Assembly (NCBI GenBank): GCA_902363455.1
Contig: CABJAC010000001.1
Location: 1,054,001 to 1,118,000, forward strand
DNA length: 64,000 nucleotides
DNA from: Caryophanales bacterium
GTDB taxonomy: Bacteria; Bacillota; Bacilli; Exiguobacteriales; Exiguobacteriaceae
Direction of reading: 5' to 3'
Position numbers and translations under genes: made by a program. Shown in pieces: positions 1 through 8,209 of the stretch (positions are counted from its first letter, which is position 1; each line of letters opens with the position of its first letter). The notes under the pieces were generated by a model, which did not search any database, was not told the origin of the DNA, and worked only from the letters and a program-made list of their open reading frames with translations.

Positions 1-2
1 AA

Positions 3-1025
3 GTCGAAGGCTCATTTATTCCGCTAATCATCATCGGACCGTCCGACGCGTCTGTCCGTCAACTCTGTTATGCCTTAGGCGCAGATGATTATTGGGACGA
101 GACCGTTCAAATCGAAGAACGGCAAATTCGCCTTAAACGTTTGCTTCGGAAATTACGTACCGTTTCTTCAACAATTTTGGTGGACGAGTTAACAGGAGCC
201 TTCAATCGTAAATATCTTCAAAATGCATACCGGCGCCGGACGTCACGTCTTGAACGGGATAATCAGTTATTTGCCTTAGCTATCTTTGATTTGGACCATT
301 TTAAACGGATCAATGACTTACATGGTCATCCGACAGGAGACTTGGTCTTGGCAGAATTGGCCGTTTTGGCGAAGCAAGCCATCCGTCAAGAGGATGAACT
401 AATCCGATTTGGTGGAGAAGAGTTTATGTTATTGTTTAGCGCGGATCATCCTGAACATGCAACGGAAATGATGGAAAAAGTCCGGGCTAGAATCGAACGG
501 CATACATTTCCAAACGGATTGAAAATAACCGTATCGATTGGTTTGACAATCATTGATCATCCGACATTGGATGTAGAAGAAATGACTTCAGAAGCGGACG
601 AAGCACTTTATCAGGCGAAACGAAACGGCAGGAACCAAGTAGTTGTCTATTCTGTTTCGGCAGCGAAAGAAAAAATCGAGGCATTGATCAAAATTGAAGC
701 AAAGTCTTATCAGCAACTAATACCGCTGTCCTTACCAGATCATTCCAAGTATCAGTTTCGAGTGGTTCCTTATGAGGAAAAAAAACAAGCTCCGCTTCAA
801 TTGTGTGTCTTACCGTTGCAACAATTAGCAGCAGATAATTTTAAATTGCTAGAGGAATGGAAACAGTCCCGGGAAGGGATGATTGAAGCGATTGCGATAG
901 CTCCGGAAGAAAATCAATTACTGGGGCAAGTATTAGAACGTGGTGTCACGGATTATTGTCTGTCACCACTTGACCGTGATCAGTTAGAAGAACAAATTCG
1001 TGAATGGATTATCCGCTTACCATAA
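3..1025 (+). CDS. GGDEF-domain diguanylate cyclase, 5' end outside window
   Basis: The reading frame is open from base 3, so the gene starts to the left; 340 residues are visible. The first 45 or so resemble the end of a response-regulator receiver domain. A GGDEF domain follows: the active-site signature reads GGEEF at bases 411-425 and the metal-binding stretch reads FDLDHFKRIND. An RxxD inhibitory-site motif (RQED) lies exactly five residues before GGEEF, as in product-inhibited diguanylate cyclases. About 110 further residues follow and may be a second, degenerate receiver-like domain. The inferred role is cyclic di-GMP synthesis, and a PilZ protein and a GGDEF/EAL protein lie in the same window. 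A TTG at 141 is not the likely start because the frame continues upstream. Confidence 0.88.
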   Translation, partial: VEGSFIPLIIIGPSDASVRQLCYALGADDYWDETVQIEERQIRLKRLLRKLRTVSSTILVDELTGAFNRKYLQNAYRRRTSRLERDNQLFALAIFDLDHFKRINDLHGHPTGDLVLAELAVLAKQAIRQEDELIRFGGEEFMLLFSADHPEHATEMMEKVRARIERHTFPNGLKITVSIGLTIIDHPTLDVEEMTSEADEALYQAKRNGRNQVVVYSVSAAKEKIEALIKIEAKSYQQLIPLSLPDHSKYQFRVVPYEEKKQAPLQLCVLPLQQLAADNFKLLEEWKQSREGMIEAIAIAPEENQLLGQVLERGVTDYCLSPLDRDQLEEQIREWIIRLP

Positions 1026-1037
1026 CAGGACAAAAGA

Positions 1038-1076
1038 GAATCCGACTTCCACATGAGGGAAGCCGGATTCTTTTTT
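1038..1076. terminator. Bidirectional intrinsic terminator
   Basis: A stem of 13-14 bp with one bulge (GAATCCGACTTCC against GGGAAGCCGGATTC) is followed by six T on the plus strand. It lies between the convergent GGDEF gene and folA, so it can serve both. Confidence 0.85.
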
Positions 1077-1098
1077 GTTCGAACATCTGTAAATACAG

Positions 1099-1578
1099 TC
1101 AGTGTCTTTCAAAGCGATGAATCGAAAAGTCGAACGGGTTTTGATCGTCTTTTGGATGGATTATTTTTTCAGCCAAGCTGAATTCTTTTGGGATGGACGG
1201 ATAGTAGACATCGCCCTCAATGACAGCATCGATTTCTGTTGCATAGATCCGGCGGGTATATGGCAATGTTTGTTGAAATAGTTCACCACCACCAATTAGA
1301 AATACCTCTTCTTCCGTCTCTGCATAAGCCTCAAGTGCAGTCAAATCATGCCAAACGGTTACACCATCCGCCTGAAAGGAAGGATCGCGTGTGATGACGA
1401 TATTTTCACGCCCCGGTAACGGACGACCAATCGAAACAAATGTTTTGCGCCCCATAATGACCGGTTTTCCGTACGTCGTTTTTTTGAAATGGACCAAGTC
1501 GGCCGGCAAATGCCAAGGCATATCATTGTCACGACCAATCACACGGTTTTTCGAGTACGCAACGATATGGGAAATCAT
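1099..1578 (-). CDS. folA: Dihydrofolate reductase
   Basis: This 159-residue protein has the usual length and motifs of bacterial dihydrofolate reductase: an N-terminal strand with [10 protein letters not shown], the substrate-loop motif MPWHLPADL, the NADPH-binding GRKTF around residue 45, and IGGGELF near residue 95. It reduces dihydrofolate to tetrahydrofolate in the cytoplasm. Its start overlaps the end of thyA by 4 bases, so the two are translationally coupled. This order makes sense because thymidylate synthase produces the dihydrofolate that this enzyme recycles. The start is ATG at 1578, inside the thyA tail. Confidence 0.97.
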   Translation of the reverse strand: MISHIVAYSKNRVIGRDNDMPWHLPADLVHFKKTTYGKPVIMGRKTFVSIGRPLPGRENIVITRDPSFQADGVTVWHDLTALEAYAETEEEVFLIGGGELFQQTLPYTRRIYATEIDAVIEGDVYYPSIPKEFSLAEKIIHPKDDQNPFDFSIHRFERH

Positions 1579-2369
1579 ACAGCAACCACTCCCTTGATAT
1601 GCGGATCAGGATCATATCCTTCAATGATGATATCGTCATAAGTGAAGTCTTCAATCCGTTCGACTTGACGTGCAAAACGAATGGTCGGCAATGGTTTAGG
1701 TGTCCGGCTTAGTTGAAGATTCACTTGATCGAGGTGGTTGGAATAGATGTGCGCATCACCCAGCGTATGCACGAAATCACCGACTTCGAGTTGACAAACA
1801 TGAGCAATCATATGGGTCAGCAAAGCATAAGAGGCAATATTGAACGGAACACCTAAAAAGACATCGGCAGACCGCTGATAGAGTTGGCAGGACAATTTGC
1901 CGTTCGCGACATAAAATTGAAACAAGAGGTGGCATGGCGGCAGTGCCATCTCTTCCAATTGACCCGGGTTCCAGGCACTGACAATCAAGCGGCGTGAATC
2001 CGGATTCGTCTTGATTTGCTCGATGACATCTGCGAGCTGATCAACCGTCGAACCGTCGGGCTTAGGAAACGAACGCCACTGGGCACCGTAAACCGGTCCA
2101 AGATTACCATCTTCGTCGGCCCACTCGTTCCAAATCCGGACGCCGTGCTCCTGTAGATATGAAATGTTGGTCTCTCCAGAGATGAACCAGATCAACTCGT
2201 GGATGATCGACTTCATATGTAATTTTTTCGTCGTCACCATTGGAAATCCATCCTGTAACGGGAACCGCATCTGATGTCCAAAAATACTGGTCGTCCCGGT
2301 TCCCGTACGGTCTTCTTTTTTGACACCGTTCGTTAAGATTTCGTGACAAAGCTGATGATACTGTTTCAT
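1575..2369 (-). CDS. thyA: Thymidylate synthase
   Basis: The 264-residue protein is full-length ThyA, which methylates dUMP to dTMP using methylene-tetrahydrofolate. The phosphate-binding region RTGTGT lies near residue 22 and the catalytic cysteine sits in [10 protein letters not shown] near residue 146. The downstream signatures [13 protein letters not shown] and [10 protein letters not shown] are intact. A GGGGG ribosome site lies nine bases before the ATG. It forms a two-gene operon with folA. The membrane-protein gene at 2428-3048 ends 58 bases upstream on the same strand and may be co-transcribed. Confidence 0.98.
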   Translation of the reverse strand: MKQYHQLCHEILTNGVKKEDRTGTGTTSIFGHQMRFPLQDGFPMVTTKKLHMKSIIHELIWFISGETNISYLQEHGVRIWNEWADEDGNLGPVYGAQWRSFPKPDGSTVDQLADVIEQIKTNPDSRRLIVSAWNPGQLEEMALPPCHLLFQFYVANGKLSCQLYQRSADVFLGVPFNIASYALLTHMIAHVCQLEVGDFVHTLGDAHIYSNHLDQVNLQLSRTPKPLPTIRFARQVERIEDFTYDDIIIEGYDPDPHIKGVVAV

Positions 2370-2427
2370 GAAAACAATCCCCCTATAAAAGCTATCCTCC
2401 TATTGTAGCTGAATCGAGTAAGACGAA

Positions 2428-3048
2428 TCAACCGTTGTTGGTGACAGTTGAAAGGTGGCGACGGAACAAATAACTGAATAAGCCAAACAACGGCAAGATG
2501 TCTCGCCAACCAAGTCGATTTTTTTGTCGGGTGCGTATTCGATGCAACATGAATAACTGTAAAATATAAAACATGACCAAATCGACTGTCATCGTCCGAA
2601 TGAACTGATTCGTCATGAAATAGACTTGGAAAATCGACCAATCTGAACGTGCTAAAGCCAACCAAATGATGACGACAGATAAAACGGTGAGTATGGCAAC
2701 GGCATAAGGGATAAATTTACGTCGTCGAAACGGCAAAAATGTTTGCCGTGGAATTGCAAGTGCCAGATATGGCATGAGGATAAAGGATCCTAATGCAAAT
2801 GCGCCAAAGCTTGCCAACATCGGTGAAGGTTTCAAAAAACGTTTCTCGTCCAAAAACAGCATAAAAAAGGCTGCCGGGTAAATGCCAAGTAGTGTGAACA
2901 AACTGAGTGCCGATGTATCAAACTGACTTTGATCAAAACGTAAAAAGGAAAGGAGAAAACCGTCAGGAAAGACTCGGTTATTTCCAAATAACAAAATAAA
3001 AATAATGGCAACAGCCCAAACCAAAAACAATAAATAGCGGCGATACAT
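2428..3048 (-). CDS. Multipass membrane protein of unknown function
   Basis: I do not recognise this gene with certainty. It encodes 206 residues with about five hydrophobic helices: one at the N-terminus, two near residues 50-100, one near 125 and one near 165. It ends in a basic segment rich in Arg and Lys. The open frame extends to 3246, but I place the start at ATG 3048, where GGAGG lies eight bases upstream; the upstream extension has no ribosome site. Parts of the C-terminal half vaguely resemble DUF2834-type membrane proteins, but not strongly enough to name it. It is divergent from malL and precedes thyA-folA on the same strand. Confidence 0.7.
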   Translation of the reverse strand: MYRRYLLFLVWAVAIIFILLFGNNRVFPDGFLLSFLRFDQSQFDTSALSLFTLLGIYPAAFFMLFLDEKRFLKPSPMLASFGAFALGSFILMPYLALAIPRQTFLPFRRRKFIPYAVAILTVLSVVIIWLALARSDWSIFQVYFMTNQFIRTMTVDLVMFYILQLFMLHRIRTRQKNRLGWRDILPLFGLFSYLFRRHLSTVTNNG

Positions 3049-3197
3049 GGGGTACGCCTCCTCTCTTACATCATTTTTCCTCAATCGGAAAAATTCAAAC
3101 GTTAAACTATAGATCCAGTATACCGGAATCCTTGTAAGGAATAAGGAAATCTTCTTGTCCTGACTACAATATTCGTGATACGATGTCGATGAAATAA

Positions 3198-3212
3198 ATG
3201 GAAGCGCTTTTA
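3198..3212 (+). promoter_or_regulatory. cre-like site upstream of malL
   Basis: ATGGAAGCGCTTTTA matches the catabolite-responsive-element consensus WTGNAANCGNWNNCW at all but one fixed position (T for C near the end). It lies about 55 bases before the glucosidase start, where CcpA repression would be expected. Confidence 0.55.
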
Positions 3213-3220
3213 TCGAAAAG

Positions 3221-3234
3221 TGCAATCGTTTGCA
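3221..3234 (+). promoter_or_regulatory. LacI-family operator-like inverted repeat
   Basis: TGCAATCGTTTGCA has 5-bp perfect arms (TGCAA and TTGCA) and a central CG, as in LacI/MalR-type operators. It also fits the cre consensus except at the first base. It sits directly between the first cre-like site and the malL ribosome site. Confidence 0.5.
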
Positions 3235-3266
3235 TAAATTGTTCATAAAGGGAGTCGATCAATCAT

Positions 3267-4943
3267 ATGGAACGTAAATGGTGGCATGACAGTGTAGTAT
3301 ATCAAATTTATCCGCGCAGTTTTAAGGATTCCAACGGAGACGGAATCGGAGATCTTGTAGGTATCATTGAAAAATTGGATTACTTAAAAGAACTTGGAAT
3401 TGATGTCATTTGGCTGAGTCCCGTCTATGACTCACCAAACGATGACAACGGATATGACATTCGGGATTATGAAGCGATCATGGACGAATTTGGAACGATG
3501 GCAGACTTTGATCGTCTGCTTGACCAGGCGCATGAGCGGGACATCAAAATTGTGATGGACCTCGTTGTCAATCATTCTTCAGACGAGCATGCCTGGTTTG
3601 CAGAGTCACGAAAAAGTAAAGACAATCCGTACCGTGACTACTACATTTGGAGAAGTGCCAATGAAGAGGGTACGTTGCCTAACAACTGGGGATCCATTTT
3701 TTCTGGACCGGCGTGGGAACTGGATGAAACGACAAACGAATATTTCTTACATTTGTTTTCCAAAAAGCAACCGGACCTTAATTGGGAAAATGAGAAACTA
3801 CGCCAAGAAGTCTATCAGATGATCACACGTTGGTTGGATCGTGGCATTGACGGTTTCCGGATGGACGTCATTAACTTAATTTCGAAGACACCCGGTCTTC
3901 CGGACGCAACAATTCCTCCGGGGGCTTTATATGGGGATGGTGGACAGCATTATGTTAACGGACCAAGAATTCATGAATTTTTAAAAGAGATGAATGATGC
4001 GTCGTTTGGTCAGTATGATGTCTTAACGGTTGGAGAAATGCCGGGGGCGACAACAGAAGATGCCATTCTGTATACGGACCCAAACCGAAAAGAAGTAAAC
4101 ATGGTCTTTACCTTTGAACATATGGATTTGGACTCCGGTCCCGGTGGGAAATGGGACGTTCAGCCCTTTGATCTTCAAAAATTAAAAGAAAACTTCACCA
4201 AATGGCAAGTCGCCTTACATGAAAAAGGCTGGAACTCGCTGTACTGGAATAATCATGATCAGCCACGAGTCGTCAGTCGGTTTGGAAACGACACGACGTA
4301 TCGCGTTGAATCCGCTAAAATGTTAGCGACACTGCTCCATTTGTTAAAAGGGACACCGTACATTTATCAAGGGGAAGAAATCGGAATGACAAACGTGGCC
4401 TTTGAATCGATTGAGGAATATGAAGATATCGAAATACGGAATATGTGGAAAGAGCGGACAGAACAAGGGGCTTCTCCGGAAGAATTGTTACGTGCCATCC
4501 ATGTAAAGGGTCGTGATAATGCGAGAACGCCAATTCAATGGGACGCGACTGAGCATGGTGGTTTTACGACAGGAACACCTTGGTTGAAGGTCAATCCGAA
4601 TTATCCGTCGATTAACGTCGAACAAGCATTGGCGGATTCTGATTCCATCTTCTATTATTACAAACAGTTAATCGCGTTACGCCGCCAGCATGATTTAATC
4701 GTGTACGGGGAATATGCCTTGATTTTGGAAGATGAACCACACGTCTATGCGTACACGAGAACCTACGAAAATGAAACGTGGTATGTCTATTGTTCTTTTG
4801 CAGAAGAAGAGCAGACACTGTCAGTTTCACATAAAACATCAGATCAAGTCATTGGAAATTATGCTGAACCGCCAGTGGTTGTCAACGGACAGATGCAACT
4901 CCGACCTTATGAGGCGGTTGTCTATCGGACGACAATTCAGTAA
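3267..4943 (+). CDS. malL: Oligo-1,6-glucosidase (GH13 subfamily 31)
   Basis: The 558-residue cytoplasmic glycosidase matches the length of Bacillus oligo-1,6-glucosidase. The TIM barrel starts with WWHDSVVYQIYPRSF. The nucleophile is Asp200 (DGFRMDVIN), the acid/base is Glu257 (VGEMPG) and the third acid is Asp331 (NNHDQPR). Val follows the nucleophile, which in this subfamily is associated with alpha-1,6 specificity (isomaltose, panose) rather than alpha-1,4. A C-terminal beta domain of about 80 residues ends the protein. The ribosome site AAGGGAG is rather far (about 12 bases) from the ATG. Two operator-like sites upstream suggest control by carbon source. No sugar transporter lies next to it. 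Confidence 0.92.
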   Translation: MERKWWHDSVVYQIYPRSFKDSNGDGIGDLVGIIEKLDYLKELGIDVIWLSPVYDSPNDDNGYDIRDYEAIMDEFGTMADFDRLLDQAHERDIKIVMDLVVNHSSDEHAWFAESRKSKDNPYRDYYIWRSANEEGTLPNNWGSIFSGPAWELDETTNEYFLHLFSKKQPDLNWENEKLRQEVYQMITRWLDRGIDGFRMDVINLISKTPGLPDATIPPGALYGDGGQHYVNGPRIHEFLKEMNDASFGQYDVLTVGEMPGATTEDAILYTDPNRKEVNMVFTFEHMDLDSGPGGKWDVQPFDLQKLKENFTKWQVALHEKGWNSLYWNNHDQPRVVSRFGNDTTYRVESAKMLATLLHLLKGTPYIYQGEEIGMTNVAFESIEEYEDIEIRNMWKERTEQGASPEELLRAIHVKGRDNARTPIQWDATEHGGFTTGTPWLKVNPNYPSINVEQALADSDSIFYYYKQLIALRRQHDLIVYGEYALILEDEPHVYAYTRTYENETWYVYCSFAEEEQTLSVSHKTSDQVIGNYAEPPVVVNGQMQLRPYEAVVYRTTIQ

Positions 4944-4998
4944 CCATATAGCGGGACGATTTTAGAGGCGACAAATAAAGTAGACGTCCTCATATATC

Positions 4999-5047
4999 AA
5001 AAAAGACAGAAGGAACAGATTGAACATCTGCACCTTCCGTCTTTTTT
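4999..5047. terminator. Bidirectional intrinsic terminator
   Basis: A stem of about 14 bp with one mismatch (AAAAGACAGAAGG against CCTTCCGTCTTTT) ends in a run of T. It separates malL from the convergent PilZ gene. Confidence 0.85.
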
Positions 5048-5069
5048 GTATACATGGATTCCAATTCAT

Positions 5070-5426
5070 TCATAAAGCATCTTTGACGATTTGTTTGATA
5101 CCCCCGATGATGTATTGTTGCTCTTCTTTTGTGGTTTCGAGTCGTATCCCATATAAGCGACCGTCCGGAATTGCTTTTTCGTATAAAATCCGTCCTGCTA
5201 GCTTCAAGGGCTCTGTCCCGCGTAACAGGGAAAATTCAACTACGATTGTGGTAGACCGATCAGTAGGTAATTTGAGCGGCGTGATGATCGCAATTCCACT
5301 GGGGGAAATATTATGGATTTTCATCAATCCTGACGGCGTTCGCTGCCCTTCTTTCATCAAATGAAATTCACCGGTTATCGGCTCTACAAATTGATATCGA
5401 AAAGACTCATGACGTTTTATTTTCAA
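5070..5426 (-). CDS. PilZ-domain c-di-GMP receptor
   Basis: This 118-residue protein is a stand-alone PilZ domain. The N-terminal KRHESFRY carries the paired arginines of the RxxxR motif, and NISPSGIAI near residue 40 fits the (D/N)xSxxG motif; together these bind cyclic di-GMP in the family. No other domain is present, so it would act as a small adaptor whose partner cannot be read from the sequence. It is monocistronic, convergent with malL. The window also encodes a probable diguanylate cyclase and a probable phosphodiesterase, so all three arms of the signalling pathway are represented. Confidence 0.82.
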   Translation of the reverse strand: MKIKRHESFRYQFVEPITGEFHLMKEGQRTPSGLMKIHNISPSGIAIITPLKLPTDRSTTIVVEFSLLRGTEPLKLAGRILYEKAIPDGRLYGIRLETTKEEQQYIIGGIKQIVKDAL

Positions 5427-5509
5427 GAAACCACCTCCTAATTTCCATTATCCGTTAAAAAGTGAAAATCTTCTAGTCAGATGTGAAAAATAAGAGCAAG
5501 ACGTACGGT

Positions 5510-6208
5510 TTAAGCTGCAGCATCTTCTGACGAAGCGGTCGGATGGATGCGTTTAGCTATATACATGAACGGTGTCGCAACCCAGGCGATGACGAATTTC
5601 GCAAGATACGTCGTCACGAAAATTTGCCACCAAATATCAAATGGCAAGCTATGGAAAGCAATCGCGCAAAATGTTAACGTATCCACCAGCTGGCTTAGTA
5701 CCGTTGAACCGGTCGTACGTAGCCACAGTTTCTTTTCCCCGGTTTTTTGACGGATTTTGGAATAGATGAACACATCAAATAGTTGGGAGACGAGGTAGGC
5801 AGACAAACTTCCGAACGCAATCCAAGGAAGTAATCCAAATAACAGATGTAACGAACTTGACATGTCTTTAGCGAGTGCATCGTTAAGCGGTGTATACAAT
5901 AAACTGAATTGCATCAACAACGTTGTCACAATCAAGGAGAAGAATCCCATATATACTCCTTGACGGGCAACTTTCTTTCCGTATTTTTCATTTAAGATGT
6001 CGGTCGCTAAATAACAACTACCGTAAACAACGTTTCCTAATGTAAAAACATAAGAATAAAGTTCAATTTGTTGCGTCACTTGGATATTGGCGAGGATCGT
6101 TGCGATGGCAATCCACATCATCAGACCTGTTTTTCCAAAGAGACGATAACTGAGCAATAATAATCCCATCGTAATTAAGATGGAAGGAAACCATAACCAT
6201 TCATTCAT
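5510..6208 (-). CDS. Queuosine precursor transporter (VUT/YhhQ family)
   Basis: The 232-residue protein has six or seven membrane helices and the family signature NVVYGSCYLATDILNEKYGKK near residue 60, characteristic of YhhQ-type transporters that import preQ0/preQ1 for tRNA queuosine synthesis. An aspartate-containing segment (LVDTLTF) lies near residue 180. I choose ATG 6208 because AAAGGAG lies seven bases upstream; the ATG six bases earlier (6214) is almost on top of that site and the frame open to 6235 has no better one. No preQ1 riboswitch is visible in the 90 bases upstream, which hold only the terminator of the preceding gene. It lies alone, away from queuosine synthesis genes. Confidence 0.85.
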   Translation of the reverse strand: MNEWLWFPSILITMGLLLLSYRLFGKTGLMMWIAIATILANIQVTQQIELYSYVFTLGNVVYGSCYLATDILNEKYGKKVARQGVYMGFFSLIVTTLLMQFSLLYTPLNDALAKDMSSSLHLLFGLLPWIAFGSLSAYLVSQLFDVFIYSKIRQKTGEKKLWLRTTGSTVLSQLVDTLTFCAIAFHSLPFDIWWQIFVTTYLAKFVIAWVATPFMYIAKRIHPTASSEDAAA

Positions 6209-6269
6209 TGTCATACTCCTTTCTGAATCATACAAAGAAAAATTTTACGCTTTATTTTAATCGATGTCA

Positions 6270-6301
6270 AAAAAAGCCGACGCTATGTGGCGTCGACTTT
6301 T
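6270..6301 (-). terminator. Intrinsic terminator of the acetyltransferase gene
   Basis: Read on the minus strand, GTCGACGCC and the matching arm around GCGTCGGC form the stem, followed by seven T. The stem also has a T stretch on the plus strand. Confidence 0.8.
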
Positions 6302-6303
6302 CA

Positions 6304-6783
6304 TTAAGAGCGCTGAAGCGAATACCGTTTGCGGCGTCCCTTACTAAAATAATGCGGATGTTCTGTAAATCCGTTTGTCTTAAGAAGTCGACAAGCAATC
6401 TCTTGGTGGGGCGATGTAGGCAAGACGCGGGCACGGACTTCATACGTCTTGAGGACATCAGATTGTTGTAAAGCAAGCCGGACAGCATTTGTTCCAAATC
6501 CCTGTCTGCTGAACGGATCAAAAATCATCAAGTCCAGTTGAAAGTAATGCCCCATCTTTAACAATAAAATCCGACCGACCAGCTGATTGTCGACAAGAAT
6601 GTCAAAGTAAAAGTCTTCTGAATAACTGTGTTCCACTGAATCAAAAGCCCGTTCCGTTCCAAGCTCGTGATCGTAACCTTGAATTTCTTGACGGGATAGC
6701 CCATAAGCTTGTTCGCCATATTTTAAAAAGTGTTCGAATTCAGTCTGGTCCACGTGACGCAACGTTCGACGTTTTAAATCCAT
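6304..6783 (-). CDS. GNAT-family N-acetyltransferase
   Basis: The 159-residue protein has the GNAT fold pattern: a beta strand with LVGRILLLKMG near residue 72, the acetyl-CoA loop in FSRQGFGTNAVRLAL near residue 95, and a C-terminal KTNGFTEHPHYF segment like the final strand of the family. The substrate cannot be read from the sequence. The open frame runs up to 7026, but I place the start at ATG 6783 because GAGGAGG lies eight bases upstream. It is monocistronic, divergent from the coiled-coil gene at 7001. Confidence 0.78.
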   Translation of the reverse strand: MDLKRRTLRHVDQTEFEHFLKYGEQAYGLSRQEIQGYDHELGTERAFDSVEHSYSEDFYFDILVDNQLVGRILLLKMGHYFQLDLMIFDPFSRQGFGTNAVRLALQQSDVLKTYEVRARVLPTSPHQEIACRLLKTNGFTEHPHYFSKGRRKRYSLQRS

Positions 6784-7000
6784 GACAGTGTCCTCCTCTG
6801 ATCGCAATTCAATCTGCTCATTCATTATAGCGAGTTCTAGAAAGAAATTGCAAAAGATAGCCGGAATGGTTATATATGGAAAAAAGAACGAGGGTACATT
6901 AGAAAAAGCAAATTGTAAACGGATTGTGATTGTTTCATTTCCCGATGAATATGGTAAAGTAATGATGTAGACATATATAGGTTGGAAGGAGTTGGGAAAT

Positions 7001-7315
7001 GTGTTCACAGAACGGGATGGAATCAAATTACGCTTGGAACAAATCGAGCGACTGTACTCGGATTTGAACCGTGAAGCAAAACAACTGACGGAACGATTAC
7101 GTCAACTGGATGAACAGGGTGACGAAGTACGTCATGATCTTGCCTTGAACAAAGAAGATCGCGATCATCTGAAATCAAGTATTGACGAGACGTTACAGGC
7201 GTTGTTACAACGTACGACGGTCGATGCGAAAGTCGAACAAGAAAAACAAGAAGACTTGATTTCGAAAAAAGCACTCATCGAAGACATCGAAGGGTTATTG
7301 AAGAAAAAGAAATAA
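7001..7315 (+). CDS. Small coiled-coil protein of unknown function
   Basis: This encodes 104 residues that are almost wholly charged and helical: heptad-like Leu spacing from about residue 8 to 60 and a second helix to the end, which is KKKK. No enzyme or membrane motif is visible. The start is GTG 7001, nine bases after GGAAGGAG; a TTG at 6992 abuts that site and is unlikely. A terminator follows at once, so it seems a single-gene unit. I do not recognise a family; coiled-coil pairing is an inference from the residue pattern. Confidence 0.65.
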   Translation: MFTERDGIKLRLEQIERLYSDLNREAKQLTERLRQLDEQGDEVRHDLALNKEDRDHLKSSIDETLQALLQRTTVDAKVEQEKQEDLISKKALIEDIEGLLKKKK

Positions 7316-7340
7316 GCTGGCGCTGGCTGGCTTATTTTTT
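7308..7340 (+). terminator. Likely intrinsic terminator
   Basis: AAATAAGC and GCTTATTT flank a GC-rich loop, with seven T after the stem. The left arm overlaps the last codons of the coiled-coil gene. Confidence 0.6.
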
Positions 7341-7357
7341 TCTGGGAGTGAATCGGT

Positions 7358-8155
7358 TTGGCTAAAGAAAAAGTGATAGTAACAACTTGTTTAAGACCTA
7401 CGGAAAGTGTTCGGATGAAACTAAAGCAGCTGGTCGAATCAGCACAAGAATTGGATTATCAAATCGTTGACCGAAAAAAAAATAGTCTTTCCACGCTGCA
7501 GGAGCGATATCAACGATCTCTGCTCGTCGTCGATAAAAATCGTTTGGAATACTATCCGCTTCATTCGGACAGTTCATTTTTCTTTCATCCCTCGAGCGCC
7601 GTGTTCCGGATCAAACAGTTTGATGCCGACGGACACGATCCGTTGATTGCCATCGCCCAATTAAATGAAGGAATGACCGTTCTGGATTGTACGCTTGGTC
7701 TCGGTGCAGATGCGATCGTGATGAGTCACGGCGTCGGGTCAACGGGTCACGTCATCGGTCTAGAGAGCAATCCGGCGACAGCCTTAATTGTACGGGAAGG
7801 CTTGAAACAGTGGATGGAAGGATACGAACCCATTGTTTCGGCTATGCGAAACATTACGGTACAAAAAGCAGATCATCTGACGTATTTGCGACAATGCGAA
7901 GACAATGCCTTCGATGTCCTCTACTTCGATCCTATGTTTGAAAAAACAGTGTCTGAATCGATCCATCTGGATGGATTGCGCCAGTTGGCAAATTATCAGC
8001 CTTTGACGGAAGAGGTACTCGATGAAGCCAAACGGGTTGCACGAAAAAGAATTGTTTTAAAGGCTCATTTTGAAAGTGAATTATTTGAACAGTTTGGTTT
8101 TAAACGGACGATCCGCAAGTCTTCTAAGCTGCATTATGGTGTCATGGAAGTATAA
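7358..8155 (+). CDS. Class I SAM-dependent methyltransferase, RsmJ-like
   Basis: The 265-residue protein has motif I at LDCTLGLGADA near residue 108, an acidic motif II in GLESNP near 128, and the catalytic-type motif DVLYFDPMF near 188. This arrangement, with DPMF, resembles the RsmJ/DUF548 family of 16S rRNA guanine methyltransferases and their Firmicutes relatives, so an RNA substrate is likely but unproven. The start is TTG 7358 with GGGAG seven bases upstream. It sits between two terminators and appears monocistronic. A small-molecule substrate cannot be excluded. Confidence 0.72.
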   Translation: MAKEKVIVTTCLRPTESVRMKLKQLVESAQELDYQIVDRKKNSLSTLQERYQRSLLVVDKNRLEYYPLHSDSSFFFHPSSAVFRIKQFDADGHDPLIAIAQLNEGMTVLDCTLGLGADAIVMSHGVGSTGHVIGLESNPATALIVREGLKQWMEGYEPIVSAMRNITVQKADHLTYLRQCEDNAFDVLYFDPMFEKTVSESIHLDGLRQLANYQPLTEEVLDEAKRVARKRIVLKAHFESELFEQFGFKRTIRKSSKLHYGVMEV

Positions 8156-8162
8156 AGAATCA

Positions 8163-8200
8163 AAAACCCCCTCTTCGCTGATTGGCGGAGAGGGGGTTTG
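8163..8200. terminator. Strong terminator between convergent genes
   Basis: AAACCCCCTCT pairs with GAGAGGGGGTTT around a GC-rich loop. The T run is longer on the minus strand, so it chiefly serves putP. Confidence 0.85.
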
Positions 8201-8209
8201 CAATATCTG

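Noticed and set aside
6209..6300. preQ1 riboswitch before the queuosine transporter
   Set aside because: The stretch contains only the terminator of the neighbouring gene and no preQ1 pattern.
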